From Aliarcobacter vitoriensis (GTDB lineage Bacteria; Campylobacterota; Campylobacteria; Campylobacterales; Arcobacteraceae), in NCBI RefSeq assembly GCF_003316695.1, contig NZ_PDKB01000001.1, positions 62,001-126,000 of the forward strand: 64,000 bases of DNA. The letters run 5' to 3'. The notes under the pieces were generated by a model. It searched no databases. It saw only the letters and a list, made by a program, of their open reading frames with translations, and was not told the DNA's origin. How positions within the stretch are numbered: the first letter of the stretch is position 1; every line of letters starts with the position of its first letter. The translations under genes were made by a program, and so were the position numbers. Positions 44,112 to 53,634 of the stretch are shown here, piece after piece.

Positions 44112-44978
44112 ATGAAAAGTTTAGTAAAAGTGGTATTTATCATAATTTTTTTAAATATATTTTTATTTGCAAATTCAGAAATTAGCATACAAAAAGATAT
44201 TTCTCTTGTTGGTGGTGAACAAAATCATGAATTTACAATATCTTCAAAATTTCACAAACAAGAGTATGTAATACAAGTTTATCAACCAAAATCACAAGCG
44301 TTAGAAAATGGTTATCCAGTGGTATATATTTTAGATGGAAATGCTACTTTTCCTTATGCTTCGGTTATGGCACAAGCTATCGATAATATGTCTTACCGTA
44401 CAAAAAAAGTTCCACCTTTGATAGTTTCTATTGGATATGCTTCAAAAGAACTTTTTGATATAGAAGCAAGAAGTTTTGATTATACTCCTCCATATGATGG
44501 TGAACTAAAAACTCCACAAAATCGTGGAAGTTCACAATTTACTCAAGGTGGAGCAGAAGAATTTTATAGTTTTATACAAAAGCAATTAAAACCAATTATT
44601 GAAAAAAATTATAAGATAGATAAACATAAACAGACTTTGTTTGGCCACTCTTATGGTGGACTTTTTACTCTTTATGCTTTTTTAAATCATCCAAATGATT
44701 TTCAGAATTTTATAGCTGCAAGTCCATCTATTTGGTGGAATGATTCTTTGATATTAAAAAATTTGAAAGATAATAATATAGAGTTTAAAAATCCTACAAA
44801 TTTAATTTTGAGTGTAGGAGAAATTGAAAATAAAGGCAAAAATCCAACAGATATTGATATATTTGCTTCATATTTTAAAAATAGTGTAAATTTACAAACA
44901 AAGGTTTTAAATATACAAAATGCTTCTCATCTTGAAGCACTATTTCCAGCACTAAATCAAATTTTTAAAATAGAATAA
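44112..44978 (+). CDS. exported alpha/beta-hydrolase, esterase D / IroE-like
   Basis: The 288-residue protein has a signal peptide (KVVFIIIFLNIFLFANS). It carries the nucleophile motif FGHSYGGLFTLYAF near residue 180, VVYILDGNATFPYA near 72 and the closing histidine in NASHLEALFPAL. This is the pattern of the putative esterase family (PF00756), including IroE and Fes, which cut siderophore esters. A periplasmic siderophore hydrolase is possible, but no siderophore locus is beside it. RBS AAGGAT. Confidence 0.8.
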   Translation: MKSLVKVVFIIIFLNIFLFANSEISIQKDISLVGGEQNHEFTISSKFHKQEYVIQVYQPKSQALENGYPVVYILDGNATFPYASVMAQAIDNMSYRTKKVPPLIVSIGYASKELFDIEARSFDYTPPYDGELKTPQNRGSSQFTQGGAEEFYSFIQKQLKPIIEKNYKIDKHKQTLFGHSYGGLFTLYAFLNHPNDFQNFIAASPSIWWNDSLILKNLKDNNIEFKNPTNLILSVGEIENKGKNPTDIDIFASYFKNSVNLQTKVLNIQNASHLEALFPALNQIFKIE

Positions 44979-44982
44979 TAAA

Positions 44983-45624
44983 ATGTTTTTAAGATTTCTA
45001 ATCATTTTATTTTGTTGCCTAAATCTTTTTTCTTATGAGTTTAAATTAAACCCAAAAGATACAAATTTGATTAATAATTCAAAGCAGAAAACAGCAATTT
45101 TAAAAAGATTGGAAAAGTATAAAGAGTTTAAAATAAAAGCTAAAAGTCTTGATATAGATAAAAAGTTGGCACAAACAAATTTTTTTATAAATAGAACTTT
45201 ACCAGAATATGATAGTCAAAGTGTAGGAATAGATGATTATTGGATGACACCAAAAGAGTTCTTTTTTAAAGGTTTTGGTGATTGTGAGGATTATGCTATA
45301 TCTAAATATTTTACTCTTTTAGAATTAGGAATAAAGAAAGAACATTTGTATTTGGCTATTGTAAGTGTTAAAGGAAGTGCTGGAACGCATATGGTTTTAC
45401 TTTATATAAAAGATAAAAACTCATCGCCTTTAGTGCTTGATAATCTTAGTTTTAAAGTTCTTCCTTTTACAAAAAGGGTAGATTTAACTCCTATTGTTGC
45501 TTTTAATGAGATAGATTCGTATCAATTTACAAAAGATAAATTTACACAAAAAGTAGTTATTGACTGGCAAAATGACAATAAATGGGAAAGAATCTTAAAT
45601 AGAGTCTATAAATTGGGCGAATAA
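44983..45624 (+). CDS. transglutaminase-like cysteine protease (BTLCP / LapG-like)
   Basis: A 213-residue exported protein. After a signal peptide (FLRFLIILFCCLNLFSYEF) the catalytic triad is visible: cysteine in GDCEDYAISKYF near residue 95, histidine in GTHMVLLYIKD near 132, and aspartate in LVLDNLS near 149. LapG, of the same family, releases large adhesins in response to c-di-GMP. No LapD gene is next to it. Follows the esterase by 4 bp and is likely co-transcribed. Confidence 0.82.
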   Translation: MFLRFLIILFCCLNLFSYEFKLNPKDTNLINNSKQKTAILKRLEKYKEFKIKAKSLDIDKKLAQTNFFINRTLPEYDSQSVGIDDYWMTPKEFFFKGFGDCEDYAISKYFTLLELGIKKEHLYLAIVSVKGSAGTHMVLLYIKDKNSSPLVLDNLSFKVLPFTKRVDLTPIVAFNEIDSYQFTKDKFTQKVVIDWQNDNKWERILNRVYKLGE

Positions 45625-45643
45625 ATAAAATTTTTATGTACTC

Positions 45644-45673
45644 TTGACAAACATTGACTCAATAAGCTATAAT
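45644..45673 (+). promoter_or_regulatory. sigma-70 promoter of the hrcA-grpE-dnaK operon
   Basis: TTGACA (45644-45649) and TATAAT (45668-45673) are exact consensus hexamers with an 18-base spacer. This is the best promoter match I found in the window. The predicted start site falls just before or inside the CIRCE element. Confidence 0.85.
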
Positions 45674-45676
45674 TCT

Positions 45677-45703
45677 TTAGCAGTTTATATATTAGAGTGC
45701 TAA
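45677..45703 (+). promoter_or_regulatory. CIRCE operator (HrcA-binding site)
   Basis: The right half GAGTGCTAA (45695-45703) is perfect. The left half TTAGCAGTT (45677-45685) matches six of nine positions of TTAGCACTC, with a nine-base spacer TATATATTA. Location just after the -10 box fits repression of hrcA-grpE-dnaK by HrcA. Confidence 0.85.
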
Positions 45704-45713
45704 ATTTATAAAA

Positions 45714-46517
45714 GTGGTTATGTTTATGATAGATAAAAAAGAGTTTTTACTACAATCTATTATCAAAGCTTATATAGAGCATTTAGAACCAATAGGTTCA
45801 ACACAACTAAAATCTATGTATGATTTATCATACTCTCCTGCAACTATTAGAGGTTATTTTAAGAAGCTTGGAGATGAAGGTTATTTAGTTCAAGAACATA
45901 TAAGTAGTGGAAGAACTCCTACTAATGAAGCTTTGAAACAGTATTGGAGTGGAAGATTAGACTTTGATTTAAATGGTATAAATATAAAAGCTTTAGAGTA
46001 TTTTAGTTCAAAAATTGGTTTAACAGTATTTCTGAAAAAAGAGAAAAAAGATATTTTAAAAAATATCATAAATGTTGAAAACAGATATATGATTTTGGAG
46101 TTTTCAACTTTTGCAGTTAGTATAAAATATAGTGATGCTTTGAGTAGATTTTTAAAAGATTTTATAAATTTTGATTTAAAAGATATTTTAAAAATTTCAA
46201 AAGATGTAGGAGCATATGAGTTATATAATAGTATAAATCAAAGTTTACAAAGCAATGATTTTGAGATTTTCAACTATAAAGAGTTTTTCTCTTTAGCACT
46301 GAATTTTGATTTTGATGAGTTTACAATAGATAGGTTTTTAAAAGGTTATATTATCGATGAGCTAAAAGATGGCTTGTATTTTGATAATTTTTTACCACAA
46401 AACTATATTGGTATTTGTAAATTCTGCAAAATCAATAATGAAGATGTAAAAATGTTGGTTATTGGTGAATTATCAAAAGATTATGGATATTTTTTTGAAC
46501 AAATTAAACAATTTTAG
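45714..46517 (+). CDS. hrcA: heat-inducible transcription repressor
   Basis: A 267-residue HrcA-like repressor. The N-terminal winged helix (residues about 5-75) has DLSYSPATIRGYFKKLGDEG, then HISSGRTPTNEALKQYW. The C-terminal half is shorter and more divergent than the usual protein of about 340 residues. The start could be GTG at 45714, ATG at 45720 or ATG at 45726; none has a strong ribosome-binding site. It would repress its own operon through the CIRCE box, releasing on heat shock. Confidence 0.9.
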   Translation: MVMFMIDKKEFLLQSIIKAYIEHLEPIGSTQLKSMYDLSYSPATIRGYFKKLGDEGYLVQEHISSGRTPTNEALKQYWSGRLDFDLNGINIKALEYFSSKIGLTVFLKKEKKDILKNIINVENRYMILEFSTFAVSIKYSDALSRFLKDFINFDLKDILKISKDVGAYELYNSINQSLQSNDFEIFNYKEFFSLALNFDFDEFTIDRFLKGYIIDELKDGLYFDNFLPQNYIGICKFCKINNEDVKMLVIGELSKDYGYFFEQIKQF

Positions 46518-46526
46518 GAGAATATA

Positions 46527-47111
46527 ATGAGTGAAGAGACAAAAGAAGAAATTTTAAGCGAAGAGCAGACTAACAAAGAAGAGTGTTGTCAAGATAGTCA
46601 ATGCTGTGAAAAACAAGAATCTGAAAATGCTGAAGTAAAAGAAGAGAGTTTAGAAGAAAAAGTAGCTAGGCTTGAAAATGAATTAAAAGAGAGTGAAGAT
46701 AAATTTTTAAGGGTTCATGCTGATTTTGAAAATATCAAAAAAAGGCTTGAAAAAGAGAAATACCAAGCAATAGACTATGCAAGTGAAAAATTTGCAAAAG
46801 ATTTATTAACTCCACTTGATACTTTGGAAATGGCATTGGCTTCTTCAAAAGCTGGAATTGATTCAAGTGAACTTTTACCAAAATTAAAAGAGGGGATAGA
46901 ACTTACAATAAAAAGCTTTTTATCGACTTTTGAAAAACACAACATTATAAAAGTTGATACAGATGGAGAGTTTGATCCAAATGTACATAATGCAGTTATG
47001 CAAGTAGATAGTGCAAATCATGAAACTGGACAAATAGTTGCTGAGTTACAAAAAGGTTATTTGTTAAAAGATAGGTTACTTAGACCTTCTATGGTCTCTA
47101 TTTCAAATTAA
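46527..47111 (+). CDS. grpE: nucleotide exchange factor for DnaK
   Basis: A 194-residue GrpE: a charged, disordered N-terminus, coiled coil from about residue 45 (KVARLENELKESEDKFLR), core ADFENIKKRLEKEK, and the beta-rich end DGEFDPNVHNAVMQV. The N-terminus has an odd cluster of four cysteines (CCQDSQCC) not usual for the family. It speeds ADP release from DnaK. Good RBS AGGAGAA. Confidence 0.96.
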   Translation: MSEETKEEILSEEQTNKEECCQDSQCCEKQESENAEVKEESLEEKVARLENELKESEDKFLRVHADFENIKKRLEKEKYQAIDYASEKFAKDLLTPLDTLEMALASSKAGIDSSELLPKLKEGIELTIKSFLSTFEKHNIIKVDTDGEFDPNVHNAVMQVDSANHETGQIVAELQKGYLLKDRLLRPSMVSISN

Positions 47112-47190
47112 TTTTTGAAAATAATGACCGCGATGTCAATAAACTATAAATAGAATTTAAAATTTAAAAATCTTAATAAAAGGAAAAAAA

Positions 47191-49071
47191 ATGAGTAAAG
47201 TAATTGGAATAGATTTAGGAACAACAAACTCTTGTGTTGCTGTTTATGAAAATGGTGAAGCAAAAATTATCCCAAATAAAGAAGGGAAAAATACAACTCC
47301 ATCAATTGTGGCTTATACAGATAAAGGTGAAGTTTTAGTAGGTGATCCAGCAAAAAGACAAGCTATTACAAATCCAGAAAAAACTATATATTCAATCAAA
47401 AGAATTATGGGTCTTATGATGAATGAGCCAAATGCAAAAGAAGCTCAATCAAAAGTTGGATATAAAATAGTTGATAGAAATGGAGCAGCAGCAGTTGAAA
47501 TCGCTGGAAAAGTTTACACTCCACAAGAAATCAGTGCAAAAATTTTAGGAAAACTAAAAGCTGATGCTGAAGAGTATTTAGGAGCAAAAGTTACAGATGC
47601 AGTTATCACTGTACCTGCATATTTTAATGATGCACAAAGAAAAGCTACTCAAGAAGCTGGAACAATTGCAGGGCTTAATGTACTTAGAATTATCAATGAG
47701 CCAACAGCAGCATCTTTAGCTTATGGTTTGGATAAAAAAGGTGAAGAAAAAGTTTTAGTTTACGATTTAGGTGGAGGAACTTTTGACGTTACAGTTTTAG
47801 AAATTGGAGATGGAACATTTGAAGTACTTTCAACTGATGGAAATGCTTTCTTAGGTGGAGATGACTTTGATAATGCAATTATTGATTGGTTAGCAAAAGA
47901 GTTTAAAGATGAAAATGGCTTTGACATTAAAAATGACAAAATGGCATTACAAAGACTTAAAGATGCAGCTGAAAATGCTAAAAAAGAGTTAAGTAGTGCA
48001 GAATCAACAGAAATCAACTTACCATTTATTTCTATGGGAAATGCAGGACCAATTCACTTAGTTAAATCTTTAACTAGAGCAAAATTTGAGTCAATGACTG
48101 AAAATTTAATAAATGAAACACTATCTCATATCAAAACAGCATTAAAAGATGCTAGTTTGGATAAAGGTGAAATTGACGAGATTATTATGGTTGGAGGAAG
48201 TACAAGACTTCCTAAAGCAAATCAAGTTGTAAGAGAATTTTTTGGAAAAGACTTAAATAAAGGAGTAAATCCTGATGAGGTTGTAGCTGCTGGTGCAGCA
48301 GTTCAAGCTGGAGTTTTAAGAGGTGATGTTAAAGATGTTCTTTTACTTGATGTTACGCCATTAAGTTTAGGAATCGAAACTTTAGGTGGAGTTATGACAA
48401 AACTTATTGAAAAAGGAACTACAATTCCAGTTAAAAAATCACAAGTTTTCTCAACAGCTGATGATAATCAACCAGCAGTTTCAATTCATGTTTCTCAAGG
48501 TGAGAGAGAATTTGCAAGAGATAACAAATCTTTAGGTATGTTTGAACTTTCAGATATTCCAGCAGCTCCAAGAGGTGTTCCTCAAATTGAAGTAACATTT
48601 GATATTGATGCAAATGGTGTTTTAAATGTATCTGCAAAAGATAAAGGAACAGGAAAAGAAAATAAAATCACTATTTCTGGAAGTTCTGGATTAAGTGATG
48701 CTGAAATTGAAAAAATGGTAGCAGAAGCAGAAGCAAATAAAGAAACAGATGCTAAGAAAAAAGCAGTAATTGAAGTAAGAAATCAAGCAGATGCATTATT
48801 ACACTCTACAAGAAAAACTTTAGAAGAAAATGAAAGTGCAATAAGTGAAGAAGAGAAAAAAGCTATTGTTGATGCAGCAGCTGAACTTGAAGAAGTTTTA
48901 AAAGATGAAAATGCTACAAAAGAGCAAATTGAAGAAAAATTAAAAAATTTAACTGAAAAATCTCATAAATTAGCAGAAGCTATGTATAAAAAAGATGGTG
49001 AGCAAAATGCTCAACCAAACCAAAAAGCAAAAAAAGATGACGATGATGTTATCGATGCGGAAGTAGAGTAA
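47191..49071 (+). CDS. dnaK: chaperone DnaK (Hsp70)
   Basis: The full-length 626-residue chaperone begins [19 protein letters not shown]. The ATPase domain runs to about 380 with [20 protein letters not shown] and [16 protein letters not shown]. The linker [18 protein letters not shown] is followed by the substrate-binding domain and an acidic tail ([11 protein letters not shown]). It is third in the hrcA operon, 79 bp after grpE. Confidence 0.98.
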   Translation: MSKVIGIDLGTTNSCVAVYENGEAKIIPNKEGKNTTPSIVAYTDKGEVLVGDPAKRQAITNPEKTIYSIKRIMGLMMNEPNAKEAQSKVGYKIVDRNGAAAVEIAGKVYTPQEISAKILGKLKADAEEYLGAKVTDAVITVPAYFNDAQRKATQEAGTIAGLNVLRIINEPTAASLAYGLDKKGEEKVLVYDLGGGTFDVTVLEIGDGTFEVLSTDGNAFLGGDDFDNAIIDWLAKEFKDENGFDIKNDKMALQRLKDAAENAKKELSSAESTEINLPFISMGNAGPIHLVKSLTRAKFESMTENLINETLSHIKTALKDASLDKGEIDEIIMVGGSTRLPKANQVVREFFGKDLNKGVNPDEVVAAGAAVQAGVLRGDVKDVLLLDVTPLSLGIETLGGVMTKLIEKGTTIPVKKSQVFSTADDNQPAVSIHVSQGEREFARDNKSLGMFELSDIPAAPRGVPQIEVTFDIDANGVLNVSAKDKGTGKENKITISGSSGLSDAEIEKMVAEAEANKETDAKKKAVIEVRNQADALLHSTRKTLEENESAISEEEKKAIVDAAAELEEVLKDENATKEQIEEKLKNLTEKSHKLAEAMYKKDGEQNAQPNQKAKKDDDDVIDAEVE

Positions 49072-49081
49072 TCTCTACTTC

Positions 49082-50188
49082 ATGCAAAAAAATATAATAT
49101 TACTAATCCTTACTACAATTTTATTTACTTCTTGTGCAACTAAAAAAAATGATATAAAGCCTTTAGAAGTTGTAGAAAAAGTAACTCAAAAAGAGCGAAT
49201 GGAAAAAGTATCTTTTGCCCAAATTAAAGGCTTTTTTGAAGATGATTTAAACTATGCTTTGGAAGTTTTTAAAAAAGATTGTCAAAAATCTAAAAGATTT
49301 GAAGAGTTAAAAACTGTTTGTGAAAAAGCTCAATATACAACTGATGGAGCTATGTTTTTTGTATCAAACTTTATTCCTTATAAACTTTATGATAATAATT
49401 CAAATGATGAAGGTACGATAACTGGATATTATGAACCTTTATTGTATGGAAGTTTGAAAAAAACTTCAAGATATAAATATCCAGTTTATAAAATACCAAA
49501 GAATTTAATCACATCTGATAATGCAAGTTTAAAAGGATATAAATCTACTGGTAAGCTTGTAGGTAAAAATATAGTTCCTTATGATACAAGAAAAGATATA
49601 GAATTAAATCCAAACAATAAAAATTTTGAATCCATAGCTTATGTTGATGATAAAATAGATCTTTTTTTCTTACAAGTTCAAGGAAGTGGAAAAATCAAAC
49701 TTGATACTGGTGAAATAATAAATGTAGGATATTCAGGACAGAATGGACGACCATATACAAGTATAGGAAGATATTTTATAGATAATGAAATAATCAAAAG
49801 AGAAGATATTTCAGTTCAAACTATAAAAGAGGCTTTACTTAAAAATCCTTCAAAAATAGATGATATTTTAAATTTAAATGAGAGTTATGTATTTTTTCAA
49901 GTTTCAAATCAAGGAGCAACAGGGGCTTTAAATACTGTTTTAACTCCAAAAAGAAATATTGCAGTGGATAGAAGTTATATACAACTTGGGACACCAGTAT
50001 TTTTAAGTACTCAAAATCCTATAACAAAAGAGCCTATAAATCAAGTGATGGTTGCTGCTGATGTTGGTGGAGCAATAAAAGGCGAAATACGAGCTGATTT
50101 TTTCTGGGGATTTGGAGATGAAGCATATAATTATGCTGGAAGAATGAAAGAAAAAGGTAAAATGTATATTCTAAAACCTAAATATTGA
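49082..50188 (+). CDS. mltA: membrane-bound lytic murein transglycosylase A (MltA)
   Basis: The 368-residue lipoprotein has a lipobox (TTILFTSCATKK) near residue 18. GTITGYYEPLLYGS near residue 117 and the 3D domain MVAADVGGAIKGEIRADFF, then GFGDEA near 326, identify MltA. It cleaves peptidoglycan strands and is anchored in the outer membrane. It follows dnaK by 10 bp, so it may be heat co-regulated by read-through. Confidence 0.92.
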   Translation: MQKNIILLILTTILFTSCATKKNDIKPLEVVEKVTQKERMEKVSFAQIKGFFEDDLNYALEVFKKDCQKSKRFEELKTVCEKAQYTTDGAMFFVSNFIPYKLYDNNSNDEGTITGYYEPLLYGSLKKTSRYKYPVYKIPKNLITSDNASLKGYKSTGKLVGKNIVPYDTRKDIELNPNNKNFESIAYVDDKIDLFFLQVQGSGKIKLDTGEIINVGYSGQNGRPYTSIGRYFIDNEIIKREDISVQTIKEALLKNPSKIDDILNLNESYVFFQVSNQGATGALNTVLTPKRNIAVDRSYIQLGTPVFLSTQNPITKEPINQVMVAADVGGAIKGEIRADFFWGFGDEAYNYAGRMKEKGKMYILKPKY

Positions 50189-50193
50189 TAGAG

Positions 50194-50219
50194 ATGAATT
50201 AAATTTATTTTTAATTCAT
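50194..50219 (+). terminator. possible weak terminator after mltA
   Basis: A 10-bp inverted repeat ATGAATTAAA / TTTAATTCAT with a 6-base loop, followed by T-rich sequence, lies 6 bp after the mltA stop. The stem is AT-rich, so strength is doubtful. Confidence 0.4.
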
Positions 50220-50367
50220 TTTATTACTTAAATACTCTTTTTGTTACCAAAAGTAACTCAAGCTTACAAATTTGAAAATTCTTTCTGTAAATTTGTCCAT
50301 TTTTTTCATTTAAATCGTCTTACTATATAGAGAAACAAATTCTCAAAATTAATACAAAGGATTTAAG

Positions 50368-52711
50368 ATGAAAAGAAAGATTTTCATTTCAGTTTTAGCA
50401 TCAATGATGTTAAGTGGAACAATGTTAAATGCAAAAGAGATAAGTTTGCAAGAAGCAGTAGAGAATATAGTAAAGAAATATAATATAACATATATTTCAA
50501 AATCAAAAGATTTAAAGAATAAGATAGTTGATTCAGAAAAGTTAGGTTTCGGGGGGGGGTACGGTATTAGATAGTTTAAATAGTATATTAAATCCAAATG
50601 ATTTAAAAGCTATTCAAGAAGATGGTGTAATATATATAATAGAAAAACCAAAATATCAAAACTTTGGTAATACTACTGTTTTAGATGAAATATCTGTAAA
50701 TAGTGGAAATTATCTAGGAAGTACAACAGAAAACTCAAATTCATACACAACTGGAAGTATGAGAACAGCTACAAAACTTGATTTATCTATCCGTGAAACT
50801 CCCCAATCAGTTAAAGTTTTAACACAAGAATACTTACAAGATGCAAATATCACTTCATTTCAAGAAATGCTTAGTAATGTTACAGGTGTATCTACAAATA
50901 GATCTGATGAGAGAATATCTCCAACAGCAAGAGGATTTAGTGTAAACTATTTTATGTATGATGGAGTTCCTAGTTTATATTGGTATCTTGATGCTAGTGA
51001 TTCAGATTTAGTCATTTATGATAGAGTAGAAATTGTAAAAGGTGCAAATGGACTTATGACTGGAGCAGGAAATCCATCTATTGGTATTAATATGATAAGA
51101 AAACATGCAAATAGTAAAGTATTTAATGGAGATATAAATTTAAGTGCTGGTTCTTGGGATGATTATAGTGCTACTCTTGATGTCCAAACTCCATTAAATA
51201 ATGATGGAAGTATCAGAGCAAGAATTGTAGCAAAACATCAAGATAGTAAATCATTTAAAGATTATTATAGAAAACAACAAGACAATTTTTATGGTGTAGT
51301 GGATATGGATTTAACAGATACTACACAACTATCTTTAGGTGCAAGTTATGATAAACTTGATAGAGATGGTGCGAGTTGGGGAGGAATGCCTCCATTTTAC
51401 ACAGATGGAACTAGAGTTAATTTTGATAGAAAAAAAACACTTACAAATGATTGGGTTCATTGGAATACTGAATTAAAAACAATCTATGCAAATGCTACTC
51501 AATATTTCTATGATGATGTATCTTTAAATGTAAATATTAAGCAGAAGAAATTTGATACTGATTCAGCTTTATATTATTTTTCTGGAACTGTTGATAAGGA
51601 TACAGGAACAGGAGTAGGTTCAATATATGATAATGCATATAATGCAAAAATCAAAGATAATAATTTTGATGTATATGTTAATGCACCATTTTCTTTAGGT
51701 GGATTAGAACATGAAGTTGTTACAGGTTATATGTATACTAAAATGGAAATAAAATCTAATTCTAAGACGAATATTTATAATTCTTCATTATCAAACCCGT
51801 TGATAAACTTTTATGAAATAAATGTTCCAAATGCATATTTACAAGCAGATATTAGAGATAATCCAACTAATACAACTCAAACAGGTATATATCTTGCTGG
51901 TAAATTTTCTTTAATGGAAGATTTAAAACTTATTACTGGACTTAGAGTTTCAAACTGGAAATATGATAGTGGAGATGGTGTTGGAAATAGAGAGTTTAAA
52001 AATGAAATTACACCTTATGCGGGATTGGTTTATGATATAGATGAACATCATTCTGTTTATGCAAGTTATACTGATATCTTCCAACCACAAAGTAGTAAAG
52101 ATAAAAATGACAAGTACTTAGACCCAATAGTTGGTAAAAATTATGAAACTGGTATCAAAGGTGAATATTTTGATAAAAGATTAAATACTTCACTATCTAT
52201 CTTTAGAGTAGAGCAAGATGGAGTTGCTACAAAGGATGAAAGTGGATTAAATATTATTACTGGAGGTACTGCTTATAAATCAGCAAAAGGAGTAGTAAGT
52301 AAGGGTACTGAGTTTGAAATTGATGGAGAAATCACTGATAACTGGAATATTAGTTTTGGTATAGCAAACTTTGAAGCAAAAAATGCTAAGAATGAGAAAT
52401 TTAATACAACTTCATCAAGAACAACAGCAAACTTATTTACAAAATATAAAATCAACAAAGATTTTGCTATTGGTGGTGGATTAAACTATAAAAGTAAAAT
52501 ATATACAGGAAGTGGAACTTCTAAAATGACACAAGATGCTTATATTTTAGCAAATGTTATGGCTTCATATAATGTAACAAAAGATTTAAAATTTCAATTA
52601 AATATTAATAACTTATTCGATAAAAAATATTATGAAGGAATTGGTAATTTCAATAATGTAAATTATGGAGAACCAAGAAGTTTCGCTGTAAATATGAGAT
52701 ATTCATTTTAA
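50368..52711 (+). CDS. TonB-dependent siderophore receptor, frameshifted at a G9 tract (probably phase-variable, OFF)
   Basis: The start at 50368 encodes a signal peptide (FISVLASMMLSGTMLNA) and the first part of an STN domain, ending ten codons later at a stop after GGGYGIR. One base out of frame, the protein continues GGTVLDSLNSILN to the usual plug (IRETPQSVKVLTQEYL) and beta-barrel, ending NMRYSF at 52711. The break is exactly at nine G (50551-50559). Eight or eleven G would restore one frame of about 780 residues. The receptor would import a siderophore or related ligand across the outer membrane. The open part from the internal ATG at 50759 lacks a signal peptide. Confidence 0.85.
50551..50559 (+). 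repeat. homopolymeric G9 tract (slippage site)
   Basis: The only long G/C homopolymer I saw in the 64 kb. It lies in codons 62-64 of the TonB-dependent receptor and coincides with the frame switch. Such tracts change length during replication and act as ON/OFF switches in Campylobacterota. Confidence 0.9.
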
Positions 52712-52715
52712 GATT

Positions 52716-52743
52716 TATAAAGAGAGTTTTTGCTCTCTTTATA
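52716..52743 (+). terminator. terminator of the TonB receptor gene
   Basis: An 11-bp perfect stem (TATAAAGAGAG / CTCTCTTTATA) with a 6-base loop starts 4 bp after the receptor stop and is followed by T-rich sequence. Confidence 0.8.
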
Positions 52744-52798
52744 TTTATTTAAGGTTAAATTATTATAATTGCAATCTACTTTTTTAGAAAAGTAAAAT

Positions 52799-52875
52799 GC
52801 GGGAGTAGCTCAGTTGGCTAGAGCTTCTGCCTTCCAAGCAGACTGTCGCGAGTTCGAGTCTCGTCTCCCGCTCCA
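52799..52875 (+). tRNA. trnG: tRNA-Gly (anticodon TCC)
   Basis: A 77-nt cloverleaf with encoded CCA. Acceptor GCGGGAG pairs with CTCCCGC, the anticodon loop is CTTCCAA (TCC) on the stem TCTGC/GCAGA, and the T loop is TTCGAGT. A TATAAT at 52764-52769 could be its -10 box. Confidence 0.96.
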
Positions 52876-52877
52876 CT

Positions 52878-52918
52878 AAGCCTTATGTAAAAAGTAAATA
52901 ACTCTTTACATAAGGCTT
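52878..52918 (+). terminator. strong hairpin between the two tRNA genes
   Basis: A 14-bp perfect stem (AAGCCTTATGTAAA / TTTACATAAGGCTT) followed by a T run directly after tRNA-Gly. It looks like a factor-independent terminator, but only 15 bp separate it from tRNA-Arg. Confidence 0.8.
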
Positions 52919-52933
52919 TTTTATTTCTTTTGT

Positions 52934-53010
<77 letters not shown>

Positions 53011-53028
53011 CTTTAAATATTTAAAATA

Positions 53029-53151
53029 CTAGAAAACTTTTCCACCCACACCTACACCAACATGACCACTACTGTTTACATGAGCAGAAACACAGCCACT
53101 TAAAGTAAATATTGTAAATAGAACTAATAGTATATTTCTTAATTTTTTCAT
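53029..53151 (-). CDS. small lipoprotein, 40 residues
   Basis: A short gene. The translation MKKLRNILLVLFTIFTLSGC is a textbook lipoprotein signal with lipobox LSGC at residues 17-20. It leaves a mature peptide of 21 residues that is Gly/Val-rich (GHVGVGVGGKVF). AAAGAGAC lies about 5 bases before the ATG. It lies beyond the terminator of oadA, so it should have its own promoter in 53152-53210. Function unknown; entericidin-like small lipoproteins are a loose comparison only. Confidence 0.7.
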   Translation of the reverse strand: MKKLRNILLVLFTIFTLSGCVSAHVNSSGHVGVGVGGKVF

Positions 53152-53210
53152 ATTGTCTCTTTTTGATTTATTTTAAATAATAGTTTAGTGAAGATTTGAT
53201 TTGAAAGAAA

Positions 53211-53235
53211 TTAGATAGAGAAAATCTCTATCTAA
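53211..53235 (-). terminator. terminator of oadA
   Basis: A 10-bp perfect stem (TTAGATAGAG / CTCTATCTAA) with a 5-base loop begins about 10 bp after the oadA stop on the minus strand and is followed by TTTCTTT. Confidence 0.8.
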
Positions 53236-53244
53236 AAAAGTGAA

Positions 53245-53634
53245 TTAAGCAATAACTGCTAGAGTTTGCCCTTCTTCAACAGATTTTGAAGGTTCAACTA
53301 AAATTTTTGAGATTGTTCCAGCAACTGGTGCAGTTATATCTATCTCCATTTTCATAGCTTCTAAGATCATTATTTGTTGATCTTTTTCTACTTTATCACC
53401 TTCTTTTACAAGTATTTTCCATACATTTCCATTTACTGCTGCTGGTACTTCTGTACCATTGTAAACTGGTTTTGCTGGTGCTTGTTGAACAGGTGCTGCT
53501 TGAACTGGAACTTGTTGTACAACTTGAGGTTGAACTACTGGTTGTGATACTTGAATATTATCTACTATCCCATCTGCTACTGTTACATTAAATCTTTGTC
53601 CGTCTACTATTACTGTGTAATTTCCATTTGCCAT
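53245..53634 (-). other. possible internally initiated biotin carboxyl carrier protein inside oadA
   Basis: Within oadA, AAAGGAG lies 8 bases before an in-frame ATG at 53634 (MANGNYTVIVDGQRF). Starting there would give a 129-residue protein made of the biotinyl domain and linker only, with the biotin motif EAMKM intact. The sequence shows a start signal as good as that of most genes here; whether it is used is not known. Confidence 0.4.

Noticed and set aside
50189-50367. Fur box before the TonB receptor
   Set aside because: The region is AT-rich but I saw no convincing 19-bp inverted repeat of the Fur type; a small GTTAC/GTAAC repeat is too short.
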